In this document: piece after piece, positions 53,625 to 62,172 of the stretch
How positions within the stretch are numbered: position 1 is the first letter of the stretch
How the letters are laid out: every line of letters begins with the position of its first letter
Source of the DNA: Minicystis rosea
GTDB lineage: Bacteria > Myxococcota_A > Polyangia > Polyangiales > Polyangiaceae
Length of the DNA stretch: 64,000 bases
Direction: 5' to 3'
NCBI GenBank assembly: GCA_001931535.1
Contig: CP016211.1
Span: forward strand, 11,516,377-11,580,376
Made by a program: the position numbers and the translations under genes
The notes under the pieces: generated by a model
What the model was told of the DNA's origin: nothing
Database searches by the model: none
Seen by the model: the letters and a program-made list of their open reading frames with translations, nothing else

Positions 53625-54889
53625 AGCCCGAGCGCCCCCTCGAAGACGCCTCGCTCCCTGCGCTCGGCGCCGCCGTTCGGCGTGGGATCTCGGGCGAAGT
53701 CTCCCCCGACGATCACGATCGCGGTCGCGCCCGTGCGCTCGCCGCGTTCGCGCGGAGGCGTCGCGCTGCGCCGCGGATCGGCCTTCGTCTCGCGGCTGCC
53801 GCGCTCGCCGCCGTCCTCGTCGTGGTCGCGGTGCTCGCGTGGCCGCGCGCGCCGCTTCGCTTCACCATCGATGGTGCGCCCGCAGTGGCCGGCGCCTACG
53901 TGCATGCGCCCTCCGGCGGTGCAAGCGCGCTGCGCTTCAGCGATGGCAGCGTGATCGAGGTCGCCCGCGGGGGCAGCGGTCGTGTCGCCGAGCTCGGTCC
54001 GCGCGGCGCGCGCGTTCTGCTCGAGAGCGGCTCGGCTTCGGTGCGCGTCATGCACTTGCCGTCGGCGCGCTGGTCGATCGAAGCAGGGCCCTTCGTGATC
54101 GCGGTGATCGGCACCGCCTTCGACGTCGCCTGGTCCTCGGACACGCAGACGCTCACCGTGGATCTGCACGAGGGCGCCGTCTCCGTGCGCGGCCCGCTCG
54201 CGCCGCAGGGCCTCGATCTCCACGCCGGACAGCGCCTCGTCGCGCGCGTCGCCGACAGCGAGATCCACATCGGCGAGATCCGATCGGGCACCGCGTCTCC
54301 GACGCTCCCGCTTCCACCGCCCGCGCCGCCGCCGGCCGCGCTTCCTCCGCCCGATCCGCCGATCGTTGGACCTCAAACGATCTCCTCGGCGCGCGCGCCC
54401 CGCCGCGCCCCGCCGCCGGTCGCGAGCGCGGAGACTTGGCCCGAGCGCGTCGCCGCCGGCGCGTTTCGCGCGGTGATCGCCGAGGCCGAGGCGCGCGGCC
54501 TCGAGGCCGTGCTGAAGCAGGCGCCGCTCTCCGATCTGGTCGCGCTCGCCGACGCGGCCCGCTATGCCGGGCGCACCGACATCGCGCGTCGCGCTCTCCT
54601 CGCCCAGCGCGATCGCTTCGCCTCCACCGCCGAAGCGCACGCGGCCGCGTTCCTCCTCGGTCGCCTCGCCGACGACGCGGGCGGCTCGCCCGAGGCCGCG
54701 CTCCGCTGGTACGATCGCTACCTCGCCGAAGCGCCGCGCGGCGCCTTCGCCGCCGAAGCGCTCGGCCGCAAGATGATGGCCCTCCGCCGCGCCTCCGATC
54801 CCTCCGCCGTCACCGTGGCGACGGAGTATCTGCGGCTCCATCCGTCAGGCCCGCACGCCGCATCCGCGCGGGAGATCGTGGGCCCATGA
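53621..54889 (+). CDS. FecR-domain membrane protein with TPR-like C-terminus (anti-sigma/transducer)
   Basis: A 422-residue protein: a cytoplasmic N-terminus (about 1-50), one TM helix (about 54-74, LAAAALAAVLVVVAVLAWP), then a periplasmic FecR domain (about 95-210, with LRFSDGSVIEVARGG, FVIAVIGTAFDVAW and LHEGAVSVRGPL). A Pro-rich linker leads to a helical TPR-like tail (about 270-415; AAFLLGRLADDAGGSPEAAL). FecR proteins pass an outer signal to an ECF sigma factor. ATGA overlaps on both sides tie it to the sigma gene and the next gene. Confidence 0.88.
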   Translation: MKPERPLEDASLPALGAAVRRGISGEVSPDDHDRGRARALAAFARRRRAAPRIGLRLAAAALAAVLVVVAVLAWPRAPLRFTIDGAPAVAGAYVHAPSGGASALRFSDGSVIEVARGGSGRVAELGPRGARVLLESGSASVRVMHLPSARWSIEAGPFVIAVIGTAFDVAWSSDTQTLTVDLHEGAVSVRGPLAPQGLDLHAGQRLVARVADSEIHIGEIRSGTASPTLPLPPPAPPPAALPPPDPPIVGPQTISSARAPRRAPPPVASAETWPERVAAGAFRAVIAEAEARGLEAVLKQAPLSDLVALADAARYAGRTDIARRALLAQRDRFASTAEAHAAAFLLGRLADDAGGSPEAALRWYDRYLAEAPRGAFAAEALGRKMMALRRASDPSAVTVATEYLRLHPSGPHAASAREIVGP

Positions 54890-55899
54890 GGCGCGCGCTG
54901 CTCGCGGCGACGTTCGCGGCGGCGATGGCGATCGCGCCCTTCGCCGCCGCCGATCCCGCGCGCATCGTCATCGTCGAGCCCGCGCACCCGGACGCGACCG
55001 TGCGTGAGGCCGTGACCCGTCTCGGCGCCGAGCTCACCGCCGCCGGCTTCGTCGTCACGCACGTCGAGGCAGAGTCCGGGGTCGATCCGCGCGCCTCGGT
55101 GGAGAGCGCCGCCACCGCATCGCGCCCAGCTGCGACCGTCGCCGTCCTTCACACCGATCGCGGCGCTGCCGTCGATGTGTGGGTCGCCGATCACGTCACC
55201 CACAAGACCATCGTTCGTCGTGTCGACACCGGCACAACCGGCGAGGCCGGTCTCCCCGCGACGCTCGCCATTCGCACCGTCGAGGTGCTCCGCATCAGCC
55301 TGCTCGAAGTGAGCGCCCGCCCCGCGCCCGAGCCTTCGGCTTCCTCGCGCGCCCCGGATCGTGCGAGCCCGACCTTCACGTTCGCCGCCCCGCCCAAGGC
55401 CCCTCCCTCGCGCGCGCTCTTCGAGCGTTTGAGCTTCGAGCTCGGCTTCGCCGCCGTCTCCGGGCTCGCCGAGAATGGCAGTCGCATCGCGCCCACGTTG
55501 CGTATCGCGTACGGCGCCGCGGCCGGCCTGGCCGGCCGTCTCACCGTCATCGGCCCCACGGCCAACGATCAACTCGGCATGATCGAGGCCGTCTATGGAT
55601 TCAATCGCTCCTTCCGCACGCTCGCTCCCATCTTGAGCCTCGGGGCCGGCGCGGCCCACACGTTCATCGATGGATCCGGAGGGCCCGAGCGTCTGCGTAC
55701 GCGCACGCAGGCCTGGTCCGCCGTGCTCGGCGGCAGCGCCGGCGTGGCCGCGCGGGCCAGCGATCGAGCGGCCATTGCGTTCGACACGCACCTCCTGTGC
55801 GCCATTCCCACGCCGAGCGCCCTCGTGGACACCGTCCCTGCCGCGGGAAAGCCGCAGATCCTCGTGATTGCCTCTTTGGGGGTCGTGGCCGGTTTTTGA
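54886..55899 (+). CDS. Exported protein of the ECF/FecR operon, function unknown
   Basis: A 337-residue protein with a cleavable signal (MRRALLAATFAAAMAIAPFA, then AADPA). The first half (about 25-130) has an alternating alpha/beta pattern (IVIVEPAHPDATVREAVTRL, ATVAVLHTDRGAAVDVWVAD). The second half (about 165-337) has alternating hydrophobic beta strands rich in Gly/Ala/Leu and ends in VVAGF, suggesting a small outer-membrane beta-barrel. That is inference from pattern only. The ATG overlaps the FecR gene stop by 4 bases, so it is the third coupled gene and a possible sensor or target of the system. Confidence 0.65.
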   Translation: MRRALLAATFAAAMAIAPFAAADPARIVIVEPAHPDATVREAVTRLGAELTAAGFVVTHVEAESGVDPRASVESAATASRPAATVAVLHTDRGAAVDVWVADHVTHKTIVRRVDTGTTGEAGLPATLAIRTVEVLRISLLEVSARPAPEPSASSRAPDRASPTFTFAAPPKAPPSRALFERLSFELGFAAVSGLAENGSRIAPTLRIAYGAAAGLAGRLTVIGPTANDQLGMIEAVYGFNRSFRTLAPILSLGAGAAHTFIDGSGGPERLRTRTQAWSAVLGGSAGVAARASDRAAIAFDTHLLCAIPTPSALVDTVPAAGKPQILVIASLGVVAGF

Positions 55900-55977
55900 G
55901 AAAAGAAACATGAGCCGTCGTCGCCTCGGGCGGCGACTACCGGGAACCATCGCCCGCACCCGAAGGAGCGTGATTCG

Positions 55978-56862
55978 ATGTCCATTCCCGTCCGAACGGG
56001 CCTCCTGGCCCTCGTGGCCATTTCCATTCTCGCCGCCGTCCCCATGGCCTGTCAGAGCGGCGGTGTCGGCGATCCGTGCAGCCCCGAAGAGGAGTTCGAT
56101 CCTCAGTTCGTCGGCTTCGACATCCGTCAGGAATACATCGAATCTCGATCGTTTCAGTGCTCGACGCGCGTCTGCGTCGTCAACCATTTTCAAGGTCGGG
56201 TGAGCTGCCCGCTCGGGCAGACGGCGGACTCCATCAAGGATTGCGGCGGGCCCGGGGGTGCGCACGAAGAGCTCTGCGACACGGCGGCCGGAGAGAAGTG
56301 CGTGGAGTCCGCCTCGCTCACCGTCGAATGCGACCCCAAAAAGCCGGAGATGTGCGCGAGCTTCGGCGGCGTCTGCGATCCGGATCGGCGCATCTGCGTC
56401 TGTGGCCCCGACAGCGCCCCGCCGGCGGGTTACCATTGCAGCGAAGCGAACGGCATCACCCTCCCGCGGACGTTCGTCTGCCACGTCCCCGGCTCGTGCC
56501 AGAGGCCGGAGCTCGACGACGCCGACAATCAGGGCAAAGCCTGCTGCGTGCCCGGCACCGACACCCCGGTGGGGACGCCCGTCTGCGGGCAATGCGAGCG
56601 GAAATCCAAACGCGACGCGGCCCAGGCCGTCTATTGCTCCTGCCGCTGCGGCGTGGCCGACGGGCAGCCGGAGGAGCCCAATTTCCCCTTCTGCACCTGC
56701 CCGAGCGGTTTCTCGTGCTCCGAGATCAGGCCCTATCTCAACATCTCCGACCCGCAGCTCGACGGCAGATACTGCATCAAGGAAGGCACGGAGTACGGGG
56801 GATCTCCCAACCAATGCGGTGCCGTCGCCGGCAACCACGAAGCGCCCTGCCATGGTCTCTGA
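55978..56862 (+). CDS. Cysteine-rich lipoprotein
   Basis: A 294-residue lipoprotein with a good ribosome site (AAGGAG 9 bases upstream) and signal LLALVAISILAAVPMAC. The mature protein has about 30 cysteines in uneven groups, for example CVCGPDSAPPAGYHC, YCSCRCG and CTCPSGFSC, reminiscent of EGF-like modules without a strict repeat. No enzymatic motif. It follows the ECF/FecR operon after 78 bases on the same strand and overlaps the next lipoprotein gene by 11 bases. It may be part of the regulon. The family is not recognised. Confidence 0.68.
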   Translation: MSIPVRTGLLALVAISILAAVPMACQSGGVGDPCSPEEEFDPQFVGFDIRQEYIESRSFQCSTRVCVVNHFQGRVSCPLGQTADSIKDCGGPGGAHEELCDTAAGEKCVESASLTVECDPKKPEMCASFGGVCDPDRRICVCGPDSAPPAGYHCSEANGITLPRTFVCHVPGSCQRPELDDADNQGKACCVPGTDTPVGTPVCGQCERKSKRDAAQAVYCSCRCGVADGQPEEPNFPFCTCPSGFSCSEIRPYLNISDPQLDGRYCIKEGTEYGGSPNQCGAVAGNHEAPCHGL

Positions 56863-57310
56863 GCCTCGGCAGAGGGCCGCGCGCTTTCTTCAATGGCTCT
56901 CCCGGTCGGCGTCGCGAGGCAGGCACACGCTTCCCGCGGTGCTCCTCGCGCTGACGCTCTCCGCCTGTGGAGCCAAGGTGGCGGTCGACGGCGCGGGCGG
57001 ATCCGGCGGCGCCGGCGAATGCGGTGTCAATGGTTTGCCCGTACCCCGGATGTACCGGAGCTGCGCCGCCGACTACGAGTGCACGATCTCCTTCATTCAT
57101 CTCGATTGCTGCGGGACCCCGGCCGCGGTCGGCCTCACCGCGAGCACGTCCGAGCTCTTCCTTCGCCACGAGCACGCGTGCCATTCCGTCGAGGCCTGGT
57201 GCGATTGCGATCCCGGTCCCGCGCAAACCGACGACGGCGACAGCACGGACGACGCCGCCGGCCTGCACGTCACCTGTGACGAAGGGCAGTGCACGACCCA
57301 CGCGAGCTGA
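56852..57310 (+). CDS. Small cysteine-containing lipoprotein
   Basis: A 152-residue protein from ATG 56852, overlapping the preceding stop by 11 bases. The signal is long (RHTLPAVLLALTLSAC). The mature part of about 115 residues has ten or so cysteines (CGVNGLPVPRMYRSC, LDCCGTPAAVG, AWCDCDPGP, VTCDEGQC). The pattern is like other small myxobacterial secreted proteins of unknown role. No catalytic motif. Overlap indicates co-translation with the larger Cys-rich lipoprotein, so a two-protein surface unit is possible. Confidence 0.6.
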   Translation: MVSEPRQRAARFLQWLSRSASRGRHTLPAVLLALTLSACGAKVAVDGAGGSGGAGECGVNGLPVPRMYRSCAADYECTISFIHLDCCGTPAAVGLTASTSELFLRHEHACHSVEAWCDCDPGPAQTDDGDSTDDAAGLHVTCDEGQCTTHAS

Positions 57311-57417
57311 AGCGTAGCGTCCAGACAGCCTGCTGTTCCGAGCCGCCATGACGAGCAAGCGTAGGAGTCATTGGCGTGGATCGGCGTTCGCATGTGAGGT
57401 CGAGCGGAGGGGATGCC

Positions 57418-57954
57418 ATGAAGACGCTCGCTGCGACGAACCGGGACAAGCTGATCGACCTACTCAACGAGAGGCTCGTTTTCGAGCGCTCGGGGGTCAA
57501 GCTCTACGACACGATCGTCGGCAACATGGAACGCTCGAAGAACCCCGAGGTCGCCGGCATGCTTCAGACGATGCGTGAGCATCGCGACGAGGAGAAGGAG
57601 CACGCGACGTGGCTCGAGGCGCAGATTCGCGCCCTCGGCGGGGACGCGCAGGCCAAGACGGAGATGGGGGAGCTCGTCGCCGCCGAATCGGCCGGCGTCG
57701 AGCGCGTGGTGACGACCGATCAAAACCTCATGCATCAACTCCACGCCCTGCTCACCGCCGAGCTCGTGGACAACGCCGGTTGGGAGCTCCTGCTCCAGCT
57801 CGCGGACGAAGCCGACGACGACGACGCGCGCCGCGAGATGCGCCGCCGCGCCCACCACGAAGCGGAGCACCTCATGTTCGTCCGCCGCGCCATCGTGGCC
57901 TTCGCGCGCCGCAGCGTGCTCGGGCGCGTGGCCGAGCTCCCGTCCTCACCGTGA
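57418..57954 (+). CDS. Ferritin-like di-iron protein
   Basis: A 178-residue four-helix protein from ATG 57418, with GGAGG 8 bases upstream. The ligand set of a ferritin-like di-iron site is visible: Glu23 in VFERSG, Glu59xxHis62 in DEEKEH, Glu115 in LTAELVD, and Glu148xxHis151 in HHEAEH. The fold and length fit the bacterioferritin/ferritin-like (DUF892/Dps-related) group. Iron handling or oxidative-stress protection is likely; oxidase or storage function cannot be told from this. It is soluble, with no signal peptide, unlike its neighbours. A hairpin separates it from the convergent lipoprotein gene. Confidence 0.82.
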   Translation: MKTLAATNRDKLIDLLNERLVFERSGVKLYDTIVGNMERSKNPEVAGMLQTMREHRDEEKEHATWLEAQIRALGGDAQAKTEMGELVAAESAGVERVVTTDQNLMHQLHALLTAELVDNAGWELLLQLADEADDDDARREMRRRAHHEAEHLMFVRRAIVAFARRSVLGRVAELPSSP

Positions 57955-58012
57955 CCCGCGGTCGCGCCTCCGGCGCACCGCCGACTCCCACTCACGCATG
58001 AACGAAGCGCAC

Positions 58013-58041
58013 GCGCCCGGAGCCACGACGGCCCCGGGCGC
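58013..58041. terminator. Hairpin between convergent ferritin-like and repeat lipoprotein genes
   Basis: GCGCCCGG / CCGGGCGC (8 bp) plus inner GCC / GGC after one mismatch, ACGAC loop, in a 110-base convergent gap. No T-tract. Confidence 0.6.
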
Positions 58042-58064
58042 CTGCACTCACGTCCTCTCGTCCC

Positions 58065-58865
58065 TCATCGACCTTCAACGAGGCATATGAGGGCCTTCGT
58101 TCGGAGGTCGGGTATCGGGCTCGTTTTCACCGGGATAGGTTTCACCCTCGGGATATCCACCCGGCGGTTCGGGCGGATATCCACCCGGCGGCTGAGGATA
58201 TCCACCGGGCGGCTCGGGGGGATATCCACCGGGCGGATTCCCGCCGCCGGGCGGATATCCACCTCCCGGCGGATACCCACCACCGGGCGGATTCCCGCCG
58301 CCGGGCGGATATCCACCTCCCGGCGGATACCCACCACCGGGCGGATTCCCGCCGCCGGGCGGATATCCACCTCCCGGCGGATACCCACCACCGGGCGGAT
58401 TCCCGCCGCCGGGCGGATATCCACCTCCTGGCGGATACCCACCTCCCGGCGGTTCAGGCGGATATCCACCGGGCGGCTCGGGGGATATCCACCACCGGGC
58501 GGATACCCACCTCCCGGCGGATATCCACCTCCCGGTCCGCCCGGATAGCTGGCGCCGCAATAATAGGCACGTCGCGGCATCCAGCGGGAGCAGGCGCCGT
58601 ATCCGAAGCGATAGACGCACCGGCGCCACGACCGGCAATAACGCCAGAGCGAGCCCCAAACCTGCTCGCTTTGCGCCTCACCGATGCTTTCCACGTCGCC
58701 CGAAGTCGTCGCTTCCGTCTCCGAGACGAGCGCCTCGGAGGCGCGGCTCGAGCGCTCCGCGCCGCTGAGATCCTCGCTCGTGGCGCGCCCGCCCGTGCAC
58801 GCGGCGCCGAGGATCGCGGCCGCGGAGAGCATGGAGAGCCCCGCAATTCGTGGCAGCCTGCTCAT
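58065..58865 (-). CDS. Gly-Tyr-Pro repeat lipoprotein, frame shifted at a poly-G run
   Basis: From ATG 58865 a lipoprotein signal (LSMLSAAAILGAAC) leads to a Ser/Glu-rich segment and a Trp/Arg/Cys-rich core (YCRSWRRCVYRFGYGAC). A low-complexity tail of PGGGYPP units follows. At 58480-58484 (five G on the plus strand) the frame leaves the GGGYPP pattern and continues as VDIRPAAGIRPV-type repeats to 58065. The equivalent place at 58216-58221 has six G. With six, the tail would stay in GGGYPP/GGGNPP frame and end PPNEGPHMPR at 58075. It is either a slippage variant or a sequencing error. Function is unknown; Tyr/Pro/Gly repeats suggest a flexible surface or cell-wall-associated protein. Confidence 0.6.
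   Translation of the reverse strand: MSRLPRIAGLSMLSAAAILGAACTGGRATSEDLSGAERSSRASEALVSETEATTSGDVESIGEAQSEQVWGSLWRYCRSWRRCVYRFGYGACSRWMPRRAYYCGASYPGGPGGGYPPGGGYPPGGGYPPSRPVDIRLNRREVGIRQEVDIRPAAGIRPVVGIRREVDIRPAAGIRPVVGIRREVDIRPAAGIRPVVGIRREVDIRPAAGIRPVDIPPSRPVDILSRRVDIRPNRRVDIPRVKPIPVKTSPIPDLRTKALICLVEGR
58231..58446. repeat. 54-bp tandem repeats (four copies)
   Basis: Unit starts recur at 58231, 58285, 58339 and 58393. Each unit encodes GGGYPPGGGYPPGGGNPP in one minus-strand frame and stays open in another. Copies are almost identical. Confidence 0.85.
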
Positions 58866-59317
58866 GATGTCTGTCCCCCGGGTGCGATGCGCGTGACATC
58901 GATTCAGGTCGAGCCTGCACCGCGACAGCCCGACACGCGCCGGGGCACTTCGCCCGGCACGGATCACGTGCAGCTCGGCACGCCGGCCGTCGAGCGGTCT
59001 CGTATGGAGAGGCGAGGCTCGCGGAACCCATTCTCGCGTTGCACCGCGCGCGGGAAGGAGAGTGGATATCTCCGCGCGCCCCCCTTTTCGGCATGACCGG
59101 CATGCCCTGGTGTCGCGCGCCGGCCACGACCATTTTGCGAGCGCGTCGAGGGCTTCGCGGCCGTGCGACCGTGATGTCACGATCCGCGAGGGCCATTGGA
59201 CGAGAGCGCCTCCGCGGTATTCACGCTCGCTCGGGAGACACAGGCTCGTCGGCTTTTCGACGCGGTCCGGAATACCCGTTGCTGAAGGTCGCTCGGCTTC
59301 GGCCCGGAGGAAACACC
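58866..59317. other. Divergent intergenic region, no gene seen
   Basis: 452 bases between two divergent lipoprotein genes. Reading frames here lack protein character. The ribosome site of the plus-strand gene (GGAGGAAACACC) is at its right end. No promoter box is recognisable. Confidence 0.5.
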
Positions 59318-60724
59318 ATGTTTCGAAGAGCTTGTCTTGCTTCTCTCTATAGCCTCTTTCTCCTGACGGCCGCGTGCACGAGCACCGCCATCACCACGGG
59401 CGCCACCGTGAGCAGCTGCGGCAGCGCCGGCGCCAACATGAACGAGCACGACGTCGGCGACGAGCCCGGCGGCGTCGCGCTCGATCTCGGTGACGTCGCC
59501 GTCGCGCCCACGGGCGCCTTCGTGATGTTCAAAGGCACGAGCGATCTGCTCGTCGGCTGGCCCTTCGACGCCCACGTCGACGAGCTCTCGGTCAAGTGGC
59601 CTACCCGTCTCGCCTTCTCCCGCAAACGCAACGTGGTTTACGTCGGCTCGGCGCTCGACGATCGCATCCACGCCGTCGACGTGGCCTTCGACGAAGAGCT
59701 TTGGTCCGCGCCCATCGGTGGACCCGACAAGCTGAGCATGCGTCTCACTGCCTCGAAAGACGACGCCCGCCTCGTCGTCGTGAGCGGCCCCCACCTCACC
59801 ATCCTCGACACCGCGACGGGCAAGGCCGTGGCGGAGCACGATTTCGCGTCGGCGGTGGTCGACGTCCAAATCCTCCCCGACGACCAGCGCGCCCTCGTCG
59901 TGACCGAGCACGCTTGGCCGTCGGATGCCTCCACCCCGACGACGGAGATCGAGGTGGTGAGCATCGTCGAGGGAAAGGTCACCTCCTTCGACGTCCCCAA
60001 TTGCTCTTCGACGCTCTCCCTCACGCCCGATGGAAACCGAGCTTTCCTCTCTCCGACGTACTGCAACAAGGACCCGATTTCGCTCCTCGATTTGACCCCC
60101 GGCAAAGAGGGTTGGGTGAAGAACCTGCCCGGCTTCGGCCCGCTCGCGCTCGGCCCCACGGGGGCGACGGCGGTCGCCTTCCTCGACACGCAGAACCTCG
60201 ATGAGAGCTTGTTCGACGATCCGACCCAGATCCCCCCGCACGCGCCCACGGACCCTCGTTATCATCTCATGACCCTCGACACGCACACGCTGAAATACGA
60301 GTTCACCCTCTGGGGGGACTCCATTCCTCGCTACCAGCTCACGCCGGACGGCCTCTCCCTCCTCGTCGATCAACCCCTGAGCGCCTCGCCGGAGCTCGCG
60401 CCGGTGCACATCTTCGACACCGAGACTCACGTCCTCCGCCAGGTGACCGGCGCCAAGGTCACCCTCGACGACTTCGTGCTCACCGACGACTCCAAGCATG
60501 TCTATGCGTTGAAGGGCGGCCTGGTCGATCTCGACATCTCCGCCGGCGCCGCGACGACCATGGCGACCGGCGCGATGGTGCCGGAGAACATCAACACTTC
60601 TCCCGATGGGAGCACGCTCTATCTGCGGGAGAGCACCCGATCCATCTGCATCTACGACGTGGCCGAGGAGACGTGCACCGGGCACTTCGCCGGCCCCACG
60701 CCGCGGCGCGCGAGCAGCTTGTAG
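59318..60724 (+). CDS. Beta-propeller-like lipoprotein
   Basis: A 468-residue lipoprotein. The ATG at 59318 has a strong GGAGGA site 8 bases upstream, and the signal is LASLYSLFLLTAAC. The mature part (about 40-465) repeats a WD40/YVTN-like strand pattern: RKRNVVYVGSALDDRIHAVD, DARLVVVSGPHLTILDTATG, GNRAFLSPTYC, and TPDGLSLLVDQPL. This gives roughly seven blades. Such surface propellers usually mediate binding; no ligand can be inferred. It is convergent with a glycosyltransferase gene across a short gap containing a hairpin. Confidence 0.75.
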   Translation: MFRRACLASLYSLFLLTAACTSTAITTGATVSSCGSAGANMNEHDVGDEPGGVALDLGDVAVAPTGAFVMFKGTSDLLVGWPFDAHVDELSVKWPTRLAFSRKRNVVYVGSALDDRIHAVDVAFDEELWSAPIGGPDKLSMRLTASKDDARLVVVSGPHLTILDTATGKAVAEHDFASAVVDVQILPDDQRALVVTEHAWPSDASTPTTEIEVVSIVEGKVTSFDVPNCSSTLSLTPDGNRAFLSPTYCNKDPISLLDLTPGKEGWVKNLPGFGPLALGPTGATAVAFLDTQNLDESLFDDPTQIPPHAPTDPRYHLMTLDTHTLKYEFTLWGDSIPRYQLTPDGLSLLVDQPLSASPELAPVHIFDTETHVLRQVTGAKVTLDDFVLTDDSKHVYALKGGLVDLDISAGAATTMATGAMVPENINTSPDGSTLYLRESTRSICIYDVAEETCTGHFAGPTPRRASSL

Positions 60725-60731
60725 GAAAGGA

Positions 60732-60752
60732 CGGCGGGACCCAATCCCGCCG
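60732..60752. terminator. Hairpin between convergent propeller and glycosyltransferase genes
   Basis: CGGCGGGA / TCCCGCCG (8 bp) with a CCCAA loop, 7 bases after the propeller gene stop. No T-tract. Confidence 0.65.
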
Positions 60753-60769
60753 ACCGTTACCTCGGAGAC

Positions 60770-61960
60770 TCAATATCTCCCGGTGCCCAAGACTGCCATT
60801 CTCACCTCTTCGAGCTTCGCCTCCCAGCTCTCGAAGCGCATCGACGCGCTCCGCTCCGCGCGCGGACCGGGGCGCGCGAGCTCCTCCTCGAGGAGGGCGA
60901 TGAACGCCTCCGTCGTGTCGCCGATGCGGGCCTCCTTCACCACCTCGACCTCGGGGATCCGTGTCGAGACGACAGGCAGGCCGGCGGCCAGGTACTCACG
61001 CACCTTGAGCGGGTTCGCGTTGAGCGTCATCTCGTTCCGCGGGAACGGGTTGATGGCCACGTCGAAGCCTTTGCAATAGGCCGGCAGCTCCGAGAAGGGT
61101 TTGCGCCCCAACACGTGCACGTTGGGCAGCGCGGTGAGGCGGGAGATGTCGGTCGTCACCTTCCCGAGCAACACCAATGATCCACCGGAGAAGTGTCGGG
61201 CCACCGCCTCCATGAGCGGAATGTCGATCCACGCCTCCGCCATGAGGCCGAAATAGCCAATCACCGGCTTGGGAAGACGAGCGATGTCCGCGGGGACGAC
61301 CGTCTCGGGATCGAGCGCCTTCTTGAAATGATCGTACTGCACGCCGTGCCGCACCAAGACCGTGCGCGGGTTGTATTGGGATTTGGTGCGGAAGAGCTTC
61401 TCCGAAGAGACGATGCAGAGATCGACCTTCTCGACCAGCGAGCGCTCGAGCGCCATCAGCTCGGAGGGGACGTCGTGGAAGGCGGTGAACTCGTCGACGC
61501 AATAATAGACGAGGAACGATTCGGAGAGCGTCCCCGCGACGACGGCGGCCGTGGGGGTGAAGACCCAATTGATCACGTCGCGGAAGCCGAGCCGCTTCAT
61601 GGCTTGTCGCACTTGGAGCTTCAAGAGCTCGCGGTTGACCGCGTACATCGCTGGGTTGCCCCATGCGGGAATGGCGAGCGGATTGAGCACGTAGAGGTTC
61701 GGCTCGACCTCGCGCACCGGCTCGGCGAAGGCCTTGAGCTTGTCGACGATCCGCCGGAAATCACGCCCCGAAGCCTTGGGCGCGCGATATCCGATGGAGC
61801 TCACCCAGAGGACGCGGTTGTCCTTCGACAGCCCGCGCATGAGGTGTGTCTTCGAGAGCGGATCTCCCGTCCAATCGTGGGCGAAGCACAACATGTCGCG
61901 TCCGCGGAGGACGTGTCGCGTGTCGGAAACCGAGGAGAGAGGGATGCTCGCGGCTGCCAT
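60770..61960 (-). CDS. Glycosyltransferase (GT4-like/TuaH-type)
   Basis: A 396-residue GT-B fold enzyme. The N-terminal domain has MLCFAHDWTGDPLSKTHLM and NRVLWVSSIGYR, typical of TuaH-like and exopolysaccharide glycosyltransferases. The C-terminal donor-binding domain shows KPVIGYFGLMAEAWIDIPLM, NVHVLGRKPFSELPAY, FDVAINPF and KVREYLAAGLPVVST (the usual nucleotide-sugar site). The last 50 residues are a C-terminal helix crossing back. It probably adds a sugar in cell-surface polysaccharide synthesis. M1 is kept, although the Met at residue 23 (MLCFAHDW) is possible. It lies 212 bases downstream of fadJ on the same strand; no other polysaccharide genes are near. Confidence 0.87.
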   Translation of the reverse strand: MAAASIPLSSVSDTRHVLRGRDMLCFAHDWTGDPLSKTHLMRGLSKDNRVLWVSSIGYRAPKASGRDFRRIVDKLKAFAEPVREVEPNLYVLNPLAIPAWGNPAMYAVNRELLKLQVRQAMKRLGFRDVINWVFTPTAAVVAGTLSESFLVYYCVDEFTAFHDVPSELMALERSLVEKVDLCIVSSEKLFRTKSQYNPRTVLVRHGVQYDHFKKALDPETVVPADIARLPKPVIGYFGLMAEAWIDIPLMEAVARHFSGGSLVLLGKVTTDISRLTALPNVHVLGRKPFSELPAYCKGFDVAINPFPRNEMTLNANPLKVREYLAAGLPVVSTRIPEVEVVKEARIGDTTEAFIALLEEELARPGPRAERSASMRFESWEAKLEEVRMAVLGTGRY

Positions 61961-62172
61961 CCTCGCGGGGTACGAGGATCGGGGACGATCGTCAACCGCC
62001 CTGATTTCTCGGGTGAAACACGAGATATCGAATCACGTCCCGGGCATCGGGATCGCGGTGGGAGGGACGACGTTCTCGGTTTGGGACGGATGAAGAGAGG
62101 CGAGGTTCGCCGAGGACGATGGCTGTCGCGGAGGCGCGCCGGACCGCGGTTGGCGGCCCGGCGCAGCGAGGA

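Noticed and set aside
58231..58446. Possible CRISPR array
   Set aside because: Units are directly adjacent 54-bp coding repeats without unique spacers; they encode Gly-Tyr-Pro repeats.
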